A DNA stretch of 64,000 nt from Diaphorobacter limosus (GTDB lineage Bacteria > Pseudomonadota > Gammaproteobacteria > Burkholderiales > Burkholderiaceae_C). Position numbers and translations under genes: made by a program. Position 1 is the stretch's first letter. Every line of letters starts with the position of its first letter. Below are positions 25,877 to 35,172 of the stretch, piece after piece. The notes beneath the pieces are model-generated. The model saw only the letters and a list, made by a program, of their open reading frames with translations, was not told the origin of the DNA and searched no databases. The stretch spans positions 1,954,501 to 2,018,500 of the forward strand of contig NZ_CP136921.1 of NCBI RefSeq assembly GCF_033100095.1. The letters run 5' to 3'.

Positions 25877-27049
25877 ATGAATCCATCAACCATCCAGCGC
25901 CAGGGCCCGCGCGGCCCCTTGAGCGGCGTGCGCGTGCTAGACCTCAGCGCCTATATCGCCGGACCCTACGGCTGCTCGCTGCTCGCCGACCAGGGGGCCG
26001 AGGTCATCAAGATCGAGCCGCCCGTGGGCGACAACCTGCGCAAGTACCCCTCGACGCTGGAGGCCGAAAGCCGCGCCTTCGTCGGCGTGAACCGCAGCAA
26101 ATGGGGCATGGTGCTGGACCTCAAGCAGGAGGCCGACCACGCCGCGCTGATGCGCCTGGTGCGCGAGGCCGACGTGCTGGTGCACAACTTCCGCCCCGGC
26201 GTGCCCGAGCGGCTGGGCATAGGCTTCGAGCAGCTCATCGCGCTGCACCCGCGCCTCATCTACTGCAGCGTGACCGGCTACGGCCAGAAGGGCCCGCTGA
26301 AGGCCAAGGCCGGCTACGACCAGGTGCTGCAGACCATGACCGGCATGTGCGCCATGCAGGGCAAGGCCGGCGGCCCGCCCGAGATCCTCTACGGCTCGGT
26401 GGTCGATTACTACGCCGCCGCCCTCGTGGCCGGCGGCGTGGCCTCGGCCCTGTACGAGCGCGAGAAAAGCGGCCTGGGCCAGCATGTGGGCGTGTCGCTG
26501 CTGCGCGCCGCGCTCACCATGCAGTCGGCCCGCCTGGTCTGGGCCGAGGGCGAGCCGCGCGACGTCGGCGGGCGCGACATGCGCTCGGGCGGCATCACCG
26601 GCATCCACCCCACCCGGCAGGGCCACATCTACCTGTCGGCCAACACCCAGCATTTCTGGTCCGCGCTGTGCCACAAGGTGGGCCTGCCCGAGCTGGCCGG
26701 CAACGAGCGCTACGACAGCGTGCGCAAGCGCGCCCAGCACCATGCCGAACTGGTGCCGCTGCTGCGCCAGGCGCTGGCCGCGCGCACGGCGCTCGAATGG
26801 GAGGCCCTGTTCGGCGAGGAAGTGCCCTGCGCCGCGGCGCGCGCCGTCGAAGACATGTTCGAGCACCCGCAGGTGCTGGCCGAGGGCCTGATAGCGCGCT
26901 TCGAGCACCCCACGCTTGGCAGCTACCGCGGCTTTGCCGGCCCGCTGGACTTCAGCCGCACGCCCGGCCCCGCGCCCTTTGCGGCGCCCACGCTGGGGCA
27001 GCACACGGCGGCATTGAAGGAACCCACCGCCTCGGGTGCAGCCTCGTGA
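25877..27049 (+). CDS. CaiB/BaiF family CoA-transferase
   Basis: A 390-residue class III CoA-transferase, moving CoA between acyl-CoA and a free acid through an aspartyl thioester. SGVRVLDLSAYIAGPYGCSL, GAEVIKIEPPVGDNLRK, NRSKWGMVLDLK and the catalytic-Asp region AKAGYDQVLQTMTGM are visible. The start ATG follows the composite repeat by about 20 bp. It overlaps the hydrolase gene by 4 bp (GTGA). With the CitE-like lyase it suggests activation and cleavage of a hydroxy-diacid. Confidence 0.9.
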   Translation: MNPSTIQRQGPRGPLSGVRVLDLSAYIAGPYGCSLLADQGAEVIKIEPPVGDNLRKYPSTLEAESRAFVGVNRSKWGMVLDLKQEADHAALMRLVREADVLVHNFRPGVPERLGIGFEQLIALHPRLIYCSVTGYGQKGPLKAKAGYDQVLQTMTGMCAMQGKAGGPPEILYGSVVDYYAAALVAGGVASALYEREKSGLGQHVGVSLLRAALTMQSARLVWAEGEPRDVGGRDMRSGGITGIHPTRQGHIYLSANTQHFWSALCHKVGLPELAGNERYDSVRKRAQHHAELVPLLRQALAARTALEWEALFGEEVPCAAARAVEDMFEHPQVLAEGLIARFEHPTLGSYRGFAGPLDFSRTPGPAPFAAPTLGQHTAALKEPTASGAAS

Positions 27050-27885
27050 CCCCGGCCCCGCCCCGGCTGCCGGCCGGCGCCTGCGACGCGCACCTGCACG
27101 TCTTCGACCCGCGCTTTCCGGCCGCGGCGCCGCACGCCATGCGCACGGGTGCCACCGCGGCCGACTACCTGGCGCTGCGCCAGCGCCTGGGGCTTGAGCG
27201 CGCGGTGATCGTGCAGCCGCGCGCCCATGGCACGGACAACCGCGTCACGCTGGACGCCATCCGCGTGCTCGGGCCACGGCAGACGCGCGGCATCGCGGTG
27301 CTGCGGCCCGATGTGGACGACGCCATGCTGCAGTCGCTGCACGACGGCGGCATTCGCGGCATCCGCTTCTCCCTCTACACCGAGCGCGACGCCATGGTGC
27401 GCCTGGACATGCTGGAGCCGCTGGCGCGGCGCGTGGCCGCGCTGGGCTGGCATGTGCAGCTGCACTGGCGCGCCGACCAGATCGCGGACCAGCGCGAGCT
27501 GCTGCAGCGCCTGCCCTGCACCCTGGTCTTCGACCACATGGCGCGGCTGCCACTGCGCGAAGGCACGGGCCACCCGGCCTTCGACGTGGTGCGCGGCCTG
27601 GTGCAGCGGGGCCGCGCCTGGGTCAAGCTCTCGGGCCCCTACCTGAACAGCGCCACGGGTCTGGCCACCGGCTACGCCGACAGCGACGCACTGGCCCACG
27701 CCTGGGTGAGCGAGGCGCCCGAGCGCCTGGTCTGGGGCAGCGACTGGCCGCATGTGACCGAAACGGCCAATCCGCCCGACACCGCGATGCTGCTGGTCCT
27801 GCTGGGCCGCTGGATACCCGACACCGCCACGCGCGCGCGCGTGCTGGCCGCGAATGCGGCCGCACTCTATGGATTCGATGATTGA
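27046..27885 (+). CDS. Amidohydrolase-2 family protein (2-pyrone-4,6-dicarboxylate lactonase-like)
   Basis: A 279-residue TIM-barrel hydrolase: GACDAHLHVFDPRFP near the N-terminus (metal-binding HxH), IVQPRAHGTDN, FDHMARLP and the C-terminal WGSDWPHVTET, a layout shared with LigI, which hydrolyses 2-pyrone-4,6-dicarboxylate. The GTG start overlaps the CoA-transferase stop by 4 bp. In context it may open a lactone of a carboxylate imported by the neighbouring Bug system. Substrate not proven. Confidence 0.85.
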   Translation: MTPAPPRLPAGACDAHLHVFDPRFPAAAPHAMRTGATAADYLALRQRLGLERAVIVQPRAHGTDNRVTLDAIRVLGPRQTRGIAVLRPDVDDAMLQSLHDGGIRGIRFSLYTERDAMVRLDMLEPLARRVAALGWHVQLHWRADQIADQRELLQRLPCTLVFDHMARLPLREGTGHPAFDVVRGLVQRGRAWVKLSGPYLNSATGLATGYADSDALAHAWVSEAPERLVWGSDWPHVTETANPPDTAMLLVLLGRWIPDTATRARVLAANAAALYGFDD

Positions 27886-27910
27886 TCTTGCAAAGGAAAA
27901 GGTGAGGAAG

Positions 27911-28867
27911 ATGAAAAAGACTGGTTTGCTGCTGGCCGCCCTGGCCCTGGCGCATGGCGGCGCGCATGCCGCCGGCTACCCCGAACAGACCATCACCGTG
28001 GTGGTGCCGTTTGCCGCCGGCGGCGGCGCGGACAATGCGGCCCGCATCATTGCCCAGGGCATCAGCCAGGTGTCGGGCCAAAGCGTGGTGATCGACAACC
28101 GGGCCGGCGCCAGCGGCTCCATAGGCGCGACCGCCGTGGCCCGCGCCAAGCCCGACGGCTACACCGTGCTGTACGACGCATCCTCGTTCGCCATCAACCC
28201 GGCGCTGCGCAAGCTGCCCTACGACCCGGCGAAGGACTTCATCCCGGTATCCCAGGCCATACGCGTGCCCAACATCCTGGTGGCCGCGCCGGCCGCGCCC
28301 TACAACAACCTGTCGGACTTCGTGCGCGCCGCCCAGGCCCAGCCCGGCAGGCACACCTATGCCTCGTACGGGCCGGGCAGCCTGGCACAGATGGCGGGAG
28401 AGCTGCTCAAGATCGGCGCCAAGATCGACGCAGTCCATGTGCCCTACAAGGGCGGCGCGCCGGCCATCGTCGATGTGATGGGCGGCCAGGTGGACGTGTA
28501 TTTCGCCAACGCGGCATCGAGCCTGGGCTACGTCAAGGCCGGCAAGCTCAAGGCCCTGGCCGTGTCCTCCCGCGCAAGAATGCCCGAGCTGCCCAGCGTG
28601 CCCACGGTGCGCGAATCGGGCATCAAAGACTTCGAGGTCGAGGAATGGAACGGCTTCTTCGTGCCCGCGGGCACGCCTGCCGCCACCGTCGCCCGGCTGC
28701 AGGAGCTGGTGCAGAAGGCCCTGGCGCTGCCCGACACCAAGAGCGGCCTGGAAAAACTCGGGCTCACGCCCGTGGGCAGCGGCGCGGCGCAGTTCTCCGC
28801 CTTTGTGGCGGCCGAGCGCGCGCGCTGGGCGCAGGTGGTGAAGACCAACCACATCACCGTCGACTGA
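27911..28867 (+). CDS. Bug-family substrate-binding protein
   Basis: A 318-residue periplasmic receptor with Sec signal (MKKTGLLLAALALAHGGAHA), then YPEQTITVVVPFAAGGGADN, VVIDNRAGASGSIGATAVAR and GYTVLYD. The start at 27911, preceded by GAGGAAG, gives a clean signal peptide; the longer frame overlaps the hydrolase and was not used. Last gene of the plus-strand cluster and convergent with the next Bug gene. Confidence 0.9.
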   Translation: MKKTGLLLAALALAHGGAHAAGYPEQTITVVVPFAAGGGADNAARIIAQGISQVSGQSVVIDNRAGASGSIGATAVARAKPDGYTVLYDASSFAINPALRKLPYDPAKDFIPVSQAIRVPNILVAAPAAPYNNLSDFVRAAQAQPGRHTYASYGPGSLAQMAGELLKIGAKIDAVHVPYKGGAPAIVDVMGGQVDVYFANAASSLGYVKAGKLKALAVSSRARMPELPSVPTVRESGIKDFEVEEWNGFFVPAGTPAATVARLQELVQKALALPDTKSGLEKLGLTPVGSGAAQFSAFVAAERARWAQVVKTNHITVD

Positions 28868-28954
28868 GCGCTCGGACGCTGGCAATGGCATCAAGGCCCG
28901 CGCCATGCCGGGCCTGGCGCGGCCGTCCTCGGGCGGGCCCGACCCAGCCCGACA

Positions 28955-29929
28955 TCAATTGATCTTGAACCCGGTCTCGGCCACGATGCGCTTCCAGCGC
29001 TTGTTGTCCGCGTCGATCAGCCGGGCGAACTCCTCGCGCGTGGTGTGGCGCGGGATGTAGTCGTAGGACTTGAGCTTGGCGATCACATCGGGCATCTGCA
29101 TGACCTTGTCCATCTGCTGGGCCAGCTGATCGACGATGTCCTTGGGTGTGCCCTTGGGCGCCAGCAGGCCGGCCCAGGACGCGAACTCCATGCCGTCCAC
29201 GCCCTGCTCCTTGAGTGTGGGCACGTCGGGGAATGAGGCCGCGCGCTGCGACGACAGCACGCCCAGCGCCTTCACGCGGCCGGCGCGGATCATCTCCACA
29301 GAGGCAAACGAGTCCAGCGAGAAATCCACCTCGCCGGCCACCACGGCCTGCATCTGCGGCGCCGTGCCCTTGTACTGGGCGTTGATGGTCTGCGGCGCCT
29401 TGATCAGGCGCTTGAACTCCTCGCTCATCAGGTTGATCATGGCGCTGCCCGAGGACATGGACAGAGGCTTGCCCTGCGCCAGCTTGATCAGCTCTTGCAT
29501 GTTGTTCACCGGCAGATCCTTGCGCGCAATCACCACGAAGCTCACATCGCAGATATGCGTGATGGGCTCGAAGCTGGCCAGGGCCTCGTAGCCGGCCTTG
29601 TAGATCACCGGGCTCAGGGTCTGGGCGCCGGCGGTGTTCAGCAGCAGGGTGTAGCCGTCGGGCGCGGCGCGCGCCACCTCGGCCGTGCCGATCATGCCGT
29701 TGGCACCCCCCTTGTTGTCCACGATGAAGGACTGGCCCATCAGCTCGCCGAGCTTTTGCAGCACCAGGCGCGCCACCACGTCGGTCGTGCCGCCGGCCGC
29801 AAAGGGCACGATGACGCGCACCGGCTTGGCCGGGTACTTGGCCTGTGCCAGCGCCCATTGCGGCGCTGCCAGCGCGCCAGCCACGGCCAGGCCGTGGCTC
29901 ATCCATTGACGGCGGGAAAGGTTGGTCAT
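28955..29929 (-). CDS. Bug-family substrate-binding protein
   Basis: A 324-residue receptor with a Tat-type signal (SRRQWMSHGLAVAGALAAP, cleavage near ALAQ-AKYP). YPAKPVRVIVPFAAGGTTDV, FIVDNKGGANGMIGTAEVAR and GYTLLLNTAG are family motifs. Last gene of the long minus-strand catabolic set, after a similar Bug gene (about 145 bp gap). Convergent with the plus-strand cluster. Confidence 0.9.
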   Translation of the reverse strand: MTNLSRRQWMSHGLAVAGALAAPQWALAQAKYPAKPVRVIVPFAAGGTTDVVARLVLQKLGELMGQSFIVDNKGGANGMIGTAEVARAAPDGYTLLLNTAGAQTLSPVIYKAGYEALASFEPITHICDVSFVVIARKDLPVNNMQELIKLAQGKPLSMSSGSAMINLMSEEFKRLIKAPQTINAQYKGTAPQMQAVVAGEVDFSLDSFASVEMIRAGRVKALGVLSSQRAASFPDVPTLKEQGVDGMEFASWAGLLAPKGTPKDIVDQLAQQMDKVMQMPDVIAKLKSYDYIPRHTTREEFARLIDADNKRWKRIVAETGFKIN

Positions 29930-30074
29930 GTGCTTTTGTCTCCTTGGAATGAATAGTTGTGCCTGCCATTGTGGGACGGGGTCGGCGGCCACGTCCAATA
30001 CCCAAATCGACTGCAACGATTGCTTTTGTGTATGTCTGTGCGTCGCAGTTCAGCAACCCCGCCCGCCTCCAGGG

Positions 30075-31055
30075 CTACTTGGCTGCCAGGCCCAGGCGCT
30101 CGATCAGCAGCCTGTCCTTGGCAAAGGCCTCGCGGGCCCATTGCGCAAAGTCCGCGCCCGAGCGGTACCAGGCGTCCTGGTTCAGCTGCAGCATCAGCTC
30201 GGCGTGGCGCGGGTCGTCCATGGCCTTCTTGAAGGCGTCGTGCAGCTTCTGCACCACGGCCGGGTCCATGCCCTTGGGGCCGGCCAGGCCATAGGGCGAG
30301 GTGGAGACAACGCCATAGCCCAGCTCCTTGGCGGTGGGCACCTCGGGCCAGCGCTGGGTGCGCTTCTCGCCAAAGGTCAGCAGCAATCGCATCTGGCCGC
30401 CGTCCACATATTTGTCCCAGCCCGTGGCATCGCTTTGCGCCGACACATGGCCGCCCAGCAGCGCCTGCTGCAGGTCGGCGTTGCCCTTGAAGGGCACATG
30501 GTTGAGCTGGACCTTGGCGTTCTCGGCCAGTTCCTCCATCAAGAGGTGTGGCGAAGTGCCCGCGCCCGTGGAGCCATAGTCCACCGCGCCGGGGCTTTTG
30601 CGCGCGGCGGCGATGTAGTCGTTGAAGCTCTTGTAGGGCGAGTCGCTGCGCACCGTGAAGCCAAAGGTGTAGCCCGACACACCGATGATGTAGCTGAAGT
30701 CGGTGAGCGGGTTCCAGGCCGTCTTCTGCATATGCGCCATGCGCAGCATGGACATGGGGAACTGCGTGATGGTGTAGCCGTCGGCCTTGGCCGTGCGCGC
30801 CATGGCGCCGGGCGCCAGCGTTCCGCCCGCGCCGGGCTTGTTGTCCACGATGATGGGCTGGCCCAGCTGCTTGCCGGCCAGCTCGGCCAGCAGGCGCATG
30901 TGGCGGTCGGTGGAGCCACCCGCCGGGAAGGGCACGATCAGCGTGATGGGCTTGGCTGGAAAGTTCTGCGCCTGGGTCCAGGCGGGCATGCCGGTGGCAG
31001 CCAGCGTGGCAGCGGCCAGGGCCAGCCAGTGGCGACGGTGGAATGTACGGCTCAT
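30075..31055 (-). CDS. Bug-family substrate-binding protein
   Basis: A 326-residue receptor with Sec signal ending near TQAQ-NFPA, then FPAKPITLIVPFPAGGSTDR, IIVDNKPGAGGTLAPGAMAR and GYTITQFPMS. The ATG at 31055 has AAGGAGGAA upstream; the longer frame was rejected. It starts 63 bp after the etfA stop and belongs to the same transcription direction as the acyl-CoA degradation genes, suggesting uptake of the acid that they degrade. Confidence 0.9.
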   Translation of the reverse strand: MSRTFHRRHWLALAAATLAATGMPAWTQAQNFPAKPITLIVPFPAGGSTDRHMRLLAELAGKQLGQPIIVDNKPGAGGTLAPGAMARTAKADGYTITQFPMSMLRMAHMQKTAWNPLTDFSYIIGVSGYTFGFTVRSDSPYKSFNDYIAAARKSPGAVDYGSTGAGTSPHLLMEELAENAKVQLNHVPFKGNADLQQALLGGHVSAQSDATGWDKYVDGGQMRLLLTFGEKRTQRWPEVPTAKELGYGVVSTSPYGLAGPKGMDPAVVQKLHDAFKKAMDDPRHAELMLQLNQDAWYRSGADFAQWAREAFAKDRLLIERLGLAAK

Positions 31056-31118
31056 GCGTTCCTCCTTGAAGCTGAAAAAAGGGCATCGCACGCGATACCC
31101 CGGTACGGTGGCGAGTGG

Positions 31119-32051
31119 TCAGAGCGCGTTGACCAGCTCCGGCACCGCCGTGAACAGATCGGCCTCCAGCCCGTAGTCGGCCACGGAGAAGATAGGCGCC
31201 TCGGGGTCCTTGTTGATGGCCACGATGACCTTGCTGTCCTTCATGCCGGCCAGGTGCTGGATGGCCCCGGAGATGCCGCAGGCGATGTACAGCTGGGGCG
31301 CGACGATCTTGCCCGTCTGGCCCACCTGCAGGTCGTTCGGGGCGTAGCCCGCGTCCACCGCGGCGCGGCTGGCTCCGATGGCCGCGCCCAGCTTGTCGGC
31401 CAGCGGGGTGATGACCTCGTTGAACTTCTCGGCGCTGCCCAGCGCGCGGCCGCCCGAGACGATGATCTTGGCGGCCGTGAGCTCGGGCCGGTCGCTCTTG
31501 GTGACCTCGCGGCCGACGAAGCTGCTCTTGCCGGCATCCTGCACGGCGGCCACGCTGTCCACGGCGGCGCTGCCACCGCTGGCGGCGGCGGCGTCAAAGC
31601 CGGTGCCGCGCACGGTGATCACCTTCACCGCGTCGGCGGACTGCACGGTGGCGATGGCGTTGCCGGCGTAGATCGGGCGCTCGAAGCTGTCGGCGGCCAC
31701 CACCTTGGTGATGTCGCTGATCTGCGCCACGTCGAGCTTGGCGGCCACGCGCGGGGCGACGTTCTTGCCCGATGCGGTGGCGGGGAACAGGATGTGGCTG
31801 TAGCTGGATGCAATCGCCAGGACTTGCGCGGCCAGGTTCTCGGCCAGGCCGTCCTTCAGGGACGCGCCGTCGGCGTGGAGTACCTTGGCGACGCCGGTGA
31901 TCTGTGCGGCGGCGGCTGCGGCGGCGGCTGCGCCTTCGCCGGCGACCAGCACATGCACGTCGCCACCGCAGGCAGCGGCGGCCGTGACGGTGTTGAGCGT
32001 GGCGGCCTTGATGGAGGCGTTGTCGTGTTCTGCAATAACGAGTGCGGTCAT
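31119..32051 (-). CDS. etfA: Electron transfer flavoprotein subunit alpha
   Basis: The FAD-carrying subunit of ETF, which collects electrons from acyl-CoA dehydrogenases and passes them to ETF:quinone oxidoreductase. The 310-residue protein begins [20 protein letters not shown]. Its C-terminal FAD domain contains [20 protein letters not shown] and [20 protein letters not shown]. etfB lies upstream with a 71-bp gap holding a palindrome. The pair serves the two acyl-CoA dehydrogenases further upstream. Confidence 0.96.
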   Translation of the reverse strand: MTALVIAEHDNASIKAATLNTVTAAAACGGDVHVLVAGEGAAAAAAAAAQITGVAKVLHADGASLKDGLAENLAAQVLAIASSYSHILFPATASGKNVAPRVAAKLDVAQISDITKVVAADSFERPIYAGNAIATVQSADAVKVITVRGTGFDAAAASGGSAAVDSVAAVQDAGKSSFVGREVTKSDRPELTAAKIIVSGGRALGSAEKFNEVITPLADKLGAAIGASRAAVDAGYAPNDLQVGQTGKIVAPQLYIACGISGAIQHLAGMKDSKVIVAINKDPEAPIFSVADYGLEADLFTAVPELVNAL

Positions 32052-32073
32052 GAAATCAGTTCCTTATCGGTTG

Positions 32074-32113
32074 GGGACAGAGCAAATTTGCTTCGCAAAT
32101 CTTGGGCTGTCCC
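32074..32113 (-). repeat. Intercistronic palindrome (element C) between etfB and etfA
   Basis: GGGACAG (32074-32080) pairs with CTGTCCC (32107-32113), and inside it GCAAATTTGC with GCAAAT forms a second stem. The same layout, TTGGGGACAG with an inner AT-rich stem and a closing CTGTC, occurs at 40236-40277 in the same strand sense between two other genes of this group. Confidence 0.7.
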
Positions 32114-32122
32114 GCAAAACAT

Positions 32123-32872
32123 TCAGATTACTTTGGCTTCGTTCTTGAGTTTGGCGACCAGGGTCGCCACGTCTGGCACCTTGATGCCGGCGCCGCGTTT
32201 GGCGGGTTCGACCACCTTGAGGGTCTTCAGGCGCGGGGCCACATCGACGCCCAGGTCCTCGGGCTTGAGCGTATCGAGCGGCTTTTTCTTGGCCTTCATG
32301 ATGTTGGGCAGCGTGACGTAGCGCGGCTCATTGAGGCGCAGGTCGGTGGTGATGACCGCCGGGGTGGACAGCTGCAGGGTTTCCAGGCCGCCGTCGACCT
32401 CGCGCGTGACGTTCACCTTGTCGCCGGCCACTTCGACCTTGCTGGCGAACGTGGCCTGGGGCAGGTCGGCCAGCGCGGCGAGCATCTGGCCGGTCTGGTT
32501 GGCGTCGTCGTCGATGGCCTGCTTGCCCAGGATGACGAGGCCGGGCTGTTCCTTGTCCACCAGGGCCTTGAGCAGCTTGGCCACGGCCAGGGGCTGCAGT
32601 TCTTCGTTGGTTTCGACCAGGATGGCGCGGTCGGCGCCGATGGCCATGGCGGTGCGCAGGGTTTCCTGGCATTGGGCCACGCCGCAGCTCACCGCGATGA
32701 CTTCGGTGACGACGCCCTTTTCTTTCAGGCGCACGGCCTCTTCGACGGCGATTTCGTCAAAGGGGTTCATGCTCATCTTGACGTTGGCGATGTCCACACC
32801 CGTGCCGTCCGATTTCACGCGGACCTTCACGTTGTAGTCCACCACGCGTTTGACGGGGACGAGGATTTTCAT
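32123..32872 (-). CDS. etfB: Electron transfer flavoprotein subunit beta
   Basis: The AMP-binding partner of EtfA. The 249 residues start [20 protein letters not shown] and contain [36 protein letters not shown] (AMP and docking region) and [13 protein letters not shown], the ETF-beta recognition segment. It follows the flavin-oxidoreductase gene by about 23 bp and precedes etfA. Confidence 0.96.
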   Translation of the reverse strand: MKILVPVKRVVDYNVKVRVKSDGTGVDIANVKMSMNPFDEIAVEEAVRLKEKGVVTEVIAVSCGVAQCQETLRTAMAIGADRAILVETNEELQPLAVAKLLKALVDKEQPGLVILGKQAIDDDANQTGQMLAALADLPQATFASKVEVAGDKVNVTREVDGGLETLQLSTPAVITTDLRLNEPRYVTLPNIMKAKKKPLDTLKPEDLGVDVAPRLKTLKVVEPAKRGAGIKVPDVATLVAKLKNEAKVI

Positions 32873-32895
32873 AAGTTGCTCCTAACAAAAAAAGG

Positions 32896-33870
32896 TCAGC
32901 GCAGCAGGCCGGCGAGGCGGCTGGCAATGATGGATTCGGCCTCGGCCATGATGCGGGTGATGAGCTCCTGCACGCTGGGCACGTCGCGGATCAGGCCGGC
33001 CACCATGCCGCAGGACCACACGCCCGCCTCCATGTCGCCCTGCTGCATGATGCGCGGATAGACGCCGGCGAGCTCGGGGGCGATGTCGGCAAAGGTGATG
33101 GCGCTGCCCAGCTCGCGCTCCTTGGCCATCACACGCTCGGTGGCATGGCTGATCAGCACGCGCTCGGTGTTGCGCAGGCCGCGCATGATCAGGCGCGTGT
33201 CCAGCTCGCTGGCGGCGACGATGGTGTCCTTGACGTTCTGGTGCACCGGCGCCTCTTTCGTGGCGATGAAGCGCGTGCCCATGTTGATGCCCTCGGCCCC
33301 CAGGGCCAGCGCGGCCACCAGGCTGCGGCCGTCGGCCATGCCGCCGGAGGCGACGAAGGGAATCTTCAGCTCCTCGGCCGCGCGCGGCAGCAGGATGAAG
33401 TTGGGGATATCGTCCTCGCCCGGGTGGCCGGCGCATTCAAAGCCGTCCACGCTGATGGCGTCGCAACCAATCGATTCGGCCTTGAGCGCATGGCGCACCG
33501 AGGTGCATTTGTGGATCACCTTGATGCCGGCATCCTTCAATGTCGGCAGCCACTTTTGCGGGTTGTTGCCGGCCGTCTCGACGATCTTCACGCCGCCTTC
33601 GATGATGGCCTTGACATAGCCCGGATAGTCCGGCGCGTTCACCGCTGGCAGAAAGGTCAGATTCACGCCAAAGGGCTTGTCGGTCATCTCGCGGCAGCGC
33701 GCGATTTCCTGCGCCAGCAGCGCGGGCGTCTTTTGCGTCAGCGCCGTGATCAGGCCCAGGCCGCCGGCGTTGGACACGGCCGATGCCAGCTCGGCGTAGC
33801 CCACGTAATGCATGCCGCCCTGGATGATGGGGTGCTCTATGCCGAAGAGCTCTGTGATGCGGGTCTTCAT
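32896..33870 (-). CDS. NAD(P)H-dependent flavin oxidoreductase / nitronate monooxygenase family
   Basis: A 324-residue FMN TIM-barrel protein of the 2-nitropropane dioxygenase family. HPIIQGGMHYVGYAELASAV, FGVNLTFLP, GCDAISVDGFECAGHPGEDD and PFVASGGMADGRSLVAALAL (FMN phosphate site) are diagnostic. In acyl-CoA operons such proteins may act as enoyl-CoA or nitronate oxidoreductases; the substrate cannot be inferred. It lies 7 bp after the Bug gene, in operon with etfBA. Confidence 0.88.
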   Translation of the reverse strand: MKTRITELFGIEHPIIQGGMHYVGYAELASAVSNAGGLGLITALTQKTPALLAQEIARCREMTDKPFGVNLTFLPAVNAPDYPGYVKAIIEGGVKIVETAGNNPQKWLPTLKDAGIKVIHKCTSVRHALKAESIGCDAISVDGFECAGHPGEDDIPNFILLPRAAEELKIPFVASGGMADGRSLVAALALGAEGINMGTRFIATKEAPVHQNVKDTIVAASELDTRLIMRGLRNTERVLISHATERVMAKERELGSAITFADIAPELAGVYPRIMQQGDMEAGVWSCGMVAGLIRDVPSVQELITRIMAEAESIIASRLAGLLR

Positions 33871-33877
33871 ATGCTGT

Positions 33878-34873
33878 TTACTCCGGCGAAATGCCCTTGT
33901 CGCGGATGATCTGGCCCCAGCGCTGGTAGTCCTGCGCGATGCGCTGGCCCATTTGCGCGGGATCTTCGAAGCGGGCGATGGCGCCCGCGCCCAACAGGCG
34001 CTCCTGCACCTCCTTGTCGGCCAGGATCTGCTGCACCTCGGTGGCGATGCGATCCACCACTGCCTTGGGCGTGCCCTGCGGCGCCAGCAGGCCGCCCCAG
34101 GAAACGGCGTCGTAGCCCTTCACACCCTGCTCGGCGATGGTCTTCACCTCGGGCAGCATCACCACGCGCTGGGGCGAGCCCACGGCGATGGCGCGCAGCT
34201 TGCCGGCCTTGATGTGCGGCAAGGCCGCCACCAGGTCGGCATACATGATGGGCACCTGGCCGCCTATGGTGTCGGTGATGGCCGGCACGCCGCCCTTGTA
34301 GGGGATGTGCTGCATGTCAAAACCCGCCATCTGCTTGAGCAGCTCCATGCTCAGGTGGCCGAAGCTGCCGGCACCCGAGCTGGTGTAGTTGATCGGCGTC
34401 TTTTGCGCCTTGGCGTGGGCTATCAAGCCCTTGAGGTCGGTCACATCGGGCAGCAGCCTGGGGTTCACCACGATGACGATGGGCAGGTCGTACACCGTGG
34501 CCACGGGCGCGAAGTCCTTCACCGTGTCGTAGCCGGCCTTCTTGTACAGGTGCGGCGCCAGCAGCGTGGGCGTGGCCAGCATCATCAGCGTGTAGCCGTC
34601 GGGCGCGCTCTTGGCTACCTGCACGGCGGCGATGGAGCCCGAGGCTCCGGGGCGATTTTCCACCACCACGGGCTGCTTCAGGCGCTCGGCGAGCTTCTGA
34701 CCCACGATGCGCGAGGCCGTGTCGGTGGGGCCGCCGGCGGGGAAGGGCACGATGAGCTTGATCATCTTGTCGGGCCAGGCAGCCTGGGCCAGGGCGCCGC
34801 CGCAAATGCCGGCGAGCAGCGGCGCGGCGGCCAGGGCCAGGGCGGCGCGGCGATGGATGGCGTTGGGTTTCAT
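33878..34873 (-). CDS. Bug-family substrate-binding protein
   Basis: A 331-residue periplasmic receptor: signal peptide MKPNAIHRRAALALAAAPLL, cleavage near GALAQ-AAWP, then WPDKMIKLIVPFPAGGPTDT, VVVENRPGASGSIAAVQVAK and GYTLMML. The ATG at 34873 with GGAGATCC upstream was chosen; the longer frame only reads through the composite repeat. It lies between the CoA-transferase and the flavin oxidoreductase, inside the pim-like operon. Confidence 0.92.
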   Translation of the reverse strand: MKPNAIHRRAALALAAAPLLAGICGGALAQAAWPDKMIKLIVPFPAGGPTDTASRIVGQKLAERLKQPVVVENRPGASGSIAAVQVAKSAPDGYTLMMLATPTLLAPHLYKKAGYDTVKDFAPVATVYDLPIVIVVNPRLLPDVTDLKGLIAHAKAQKTPINYTSSGAGSFGHLSMELLKQMAGFDMQHIPYKGGVPAITDTIGGQVPIMYADLVAALPHIKAGKLRAIAVGSPQRVVMLPEVKTIAEQGVKGYDAVSWGGLLAPQGTPKAVVDRIATEVQQILADKEVQERLLGAGAIARFEDPAQMGQRIAQDYQRWGQIIRDKGISPE

Positions 34874-34894
34874 ATGGATCTCCTGGAGCAAATA

Positions 34895-35172
34895 AGCCTG
34901 ATGAGCGACATGCCTCAGGCCAGGCCGCGAGCCCTCACACCCGCCCTCTCCCAAAGGGAGAGGGAGTAAAACCGGCGCAACCGGTCGCCCTCGCCCCTTT
35001 GGGGCTGAAGGCTGCGGCTCCAGTTCCGCCTGCGCGGAACTGGACAGCCTGAAGAGCGACAGTGTCTCGCTGTCGCCCCCGGGAGGGGTGAGGGGCATCT
35101 GCGACATATACATAGTCAAATATGGCTGTACCGCTTATCTGCAAAGCGCAAGCAGCTATCGTTTTTGATATT
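34895..35172 (-). repeat. Composite repeat (element A plus element B), copy 2 with insertion
   Basis: On the minus strand a well-kept element A (GATAGCTGCTTGCGCTTTGC, AGATAAGCGG) is followed by ATGTCGCAGATGCCCCTCAC, then about 85 bp not present in copy 1 (with nested GCGACAG/CTGTCGC and AGTTCCGC/GCGGAACT hairpins). The shared block then resumes: GGGGCGAGGGCGACCGGTTG, CGCCGGTTTTACTCCCTCTC, and TGAGGCATGTCGCTCATCAG. It ends about 20 bp before the Bug start codon. Confidence 0.8.

Noticed and set aside
29922..32321. 799-codon open frame antisense to two Bug genes and etfA
   Set aside because: Same shadow effect; no recognisable protein motif.
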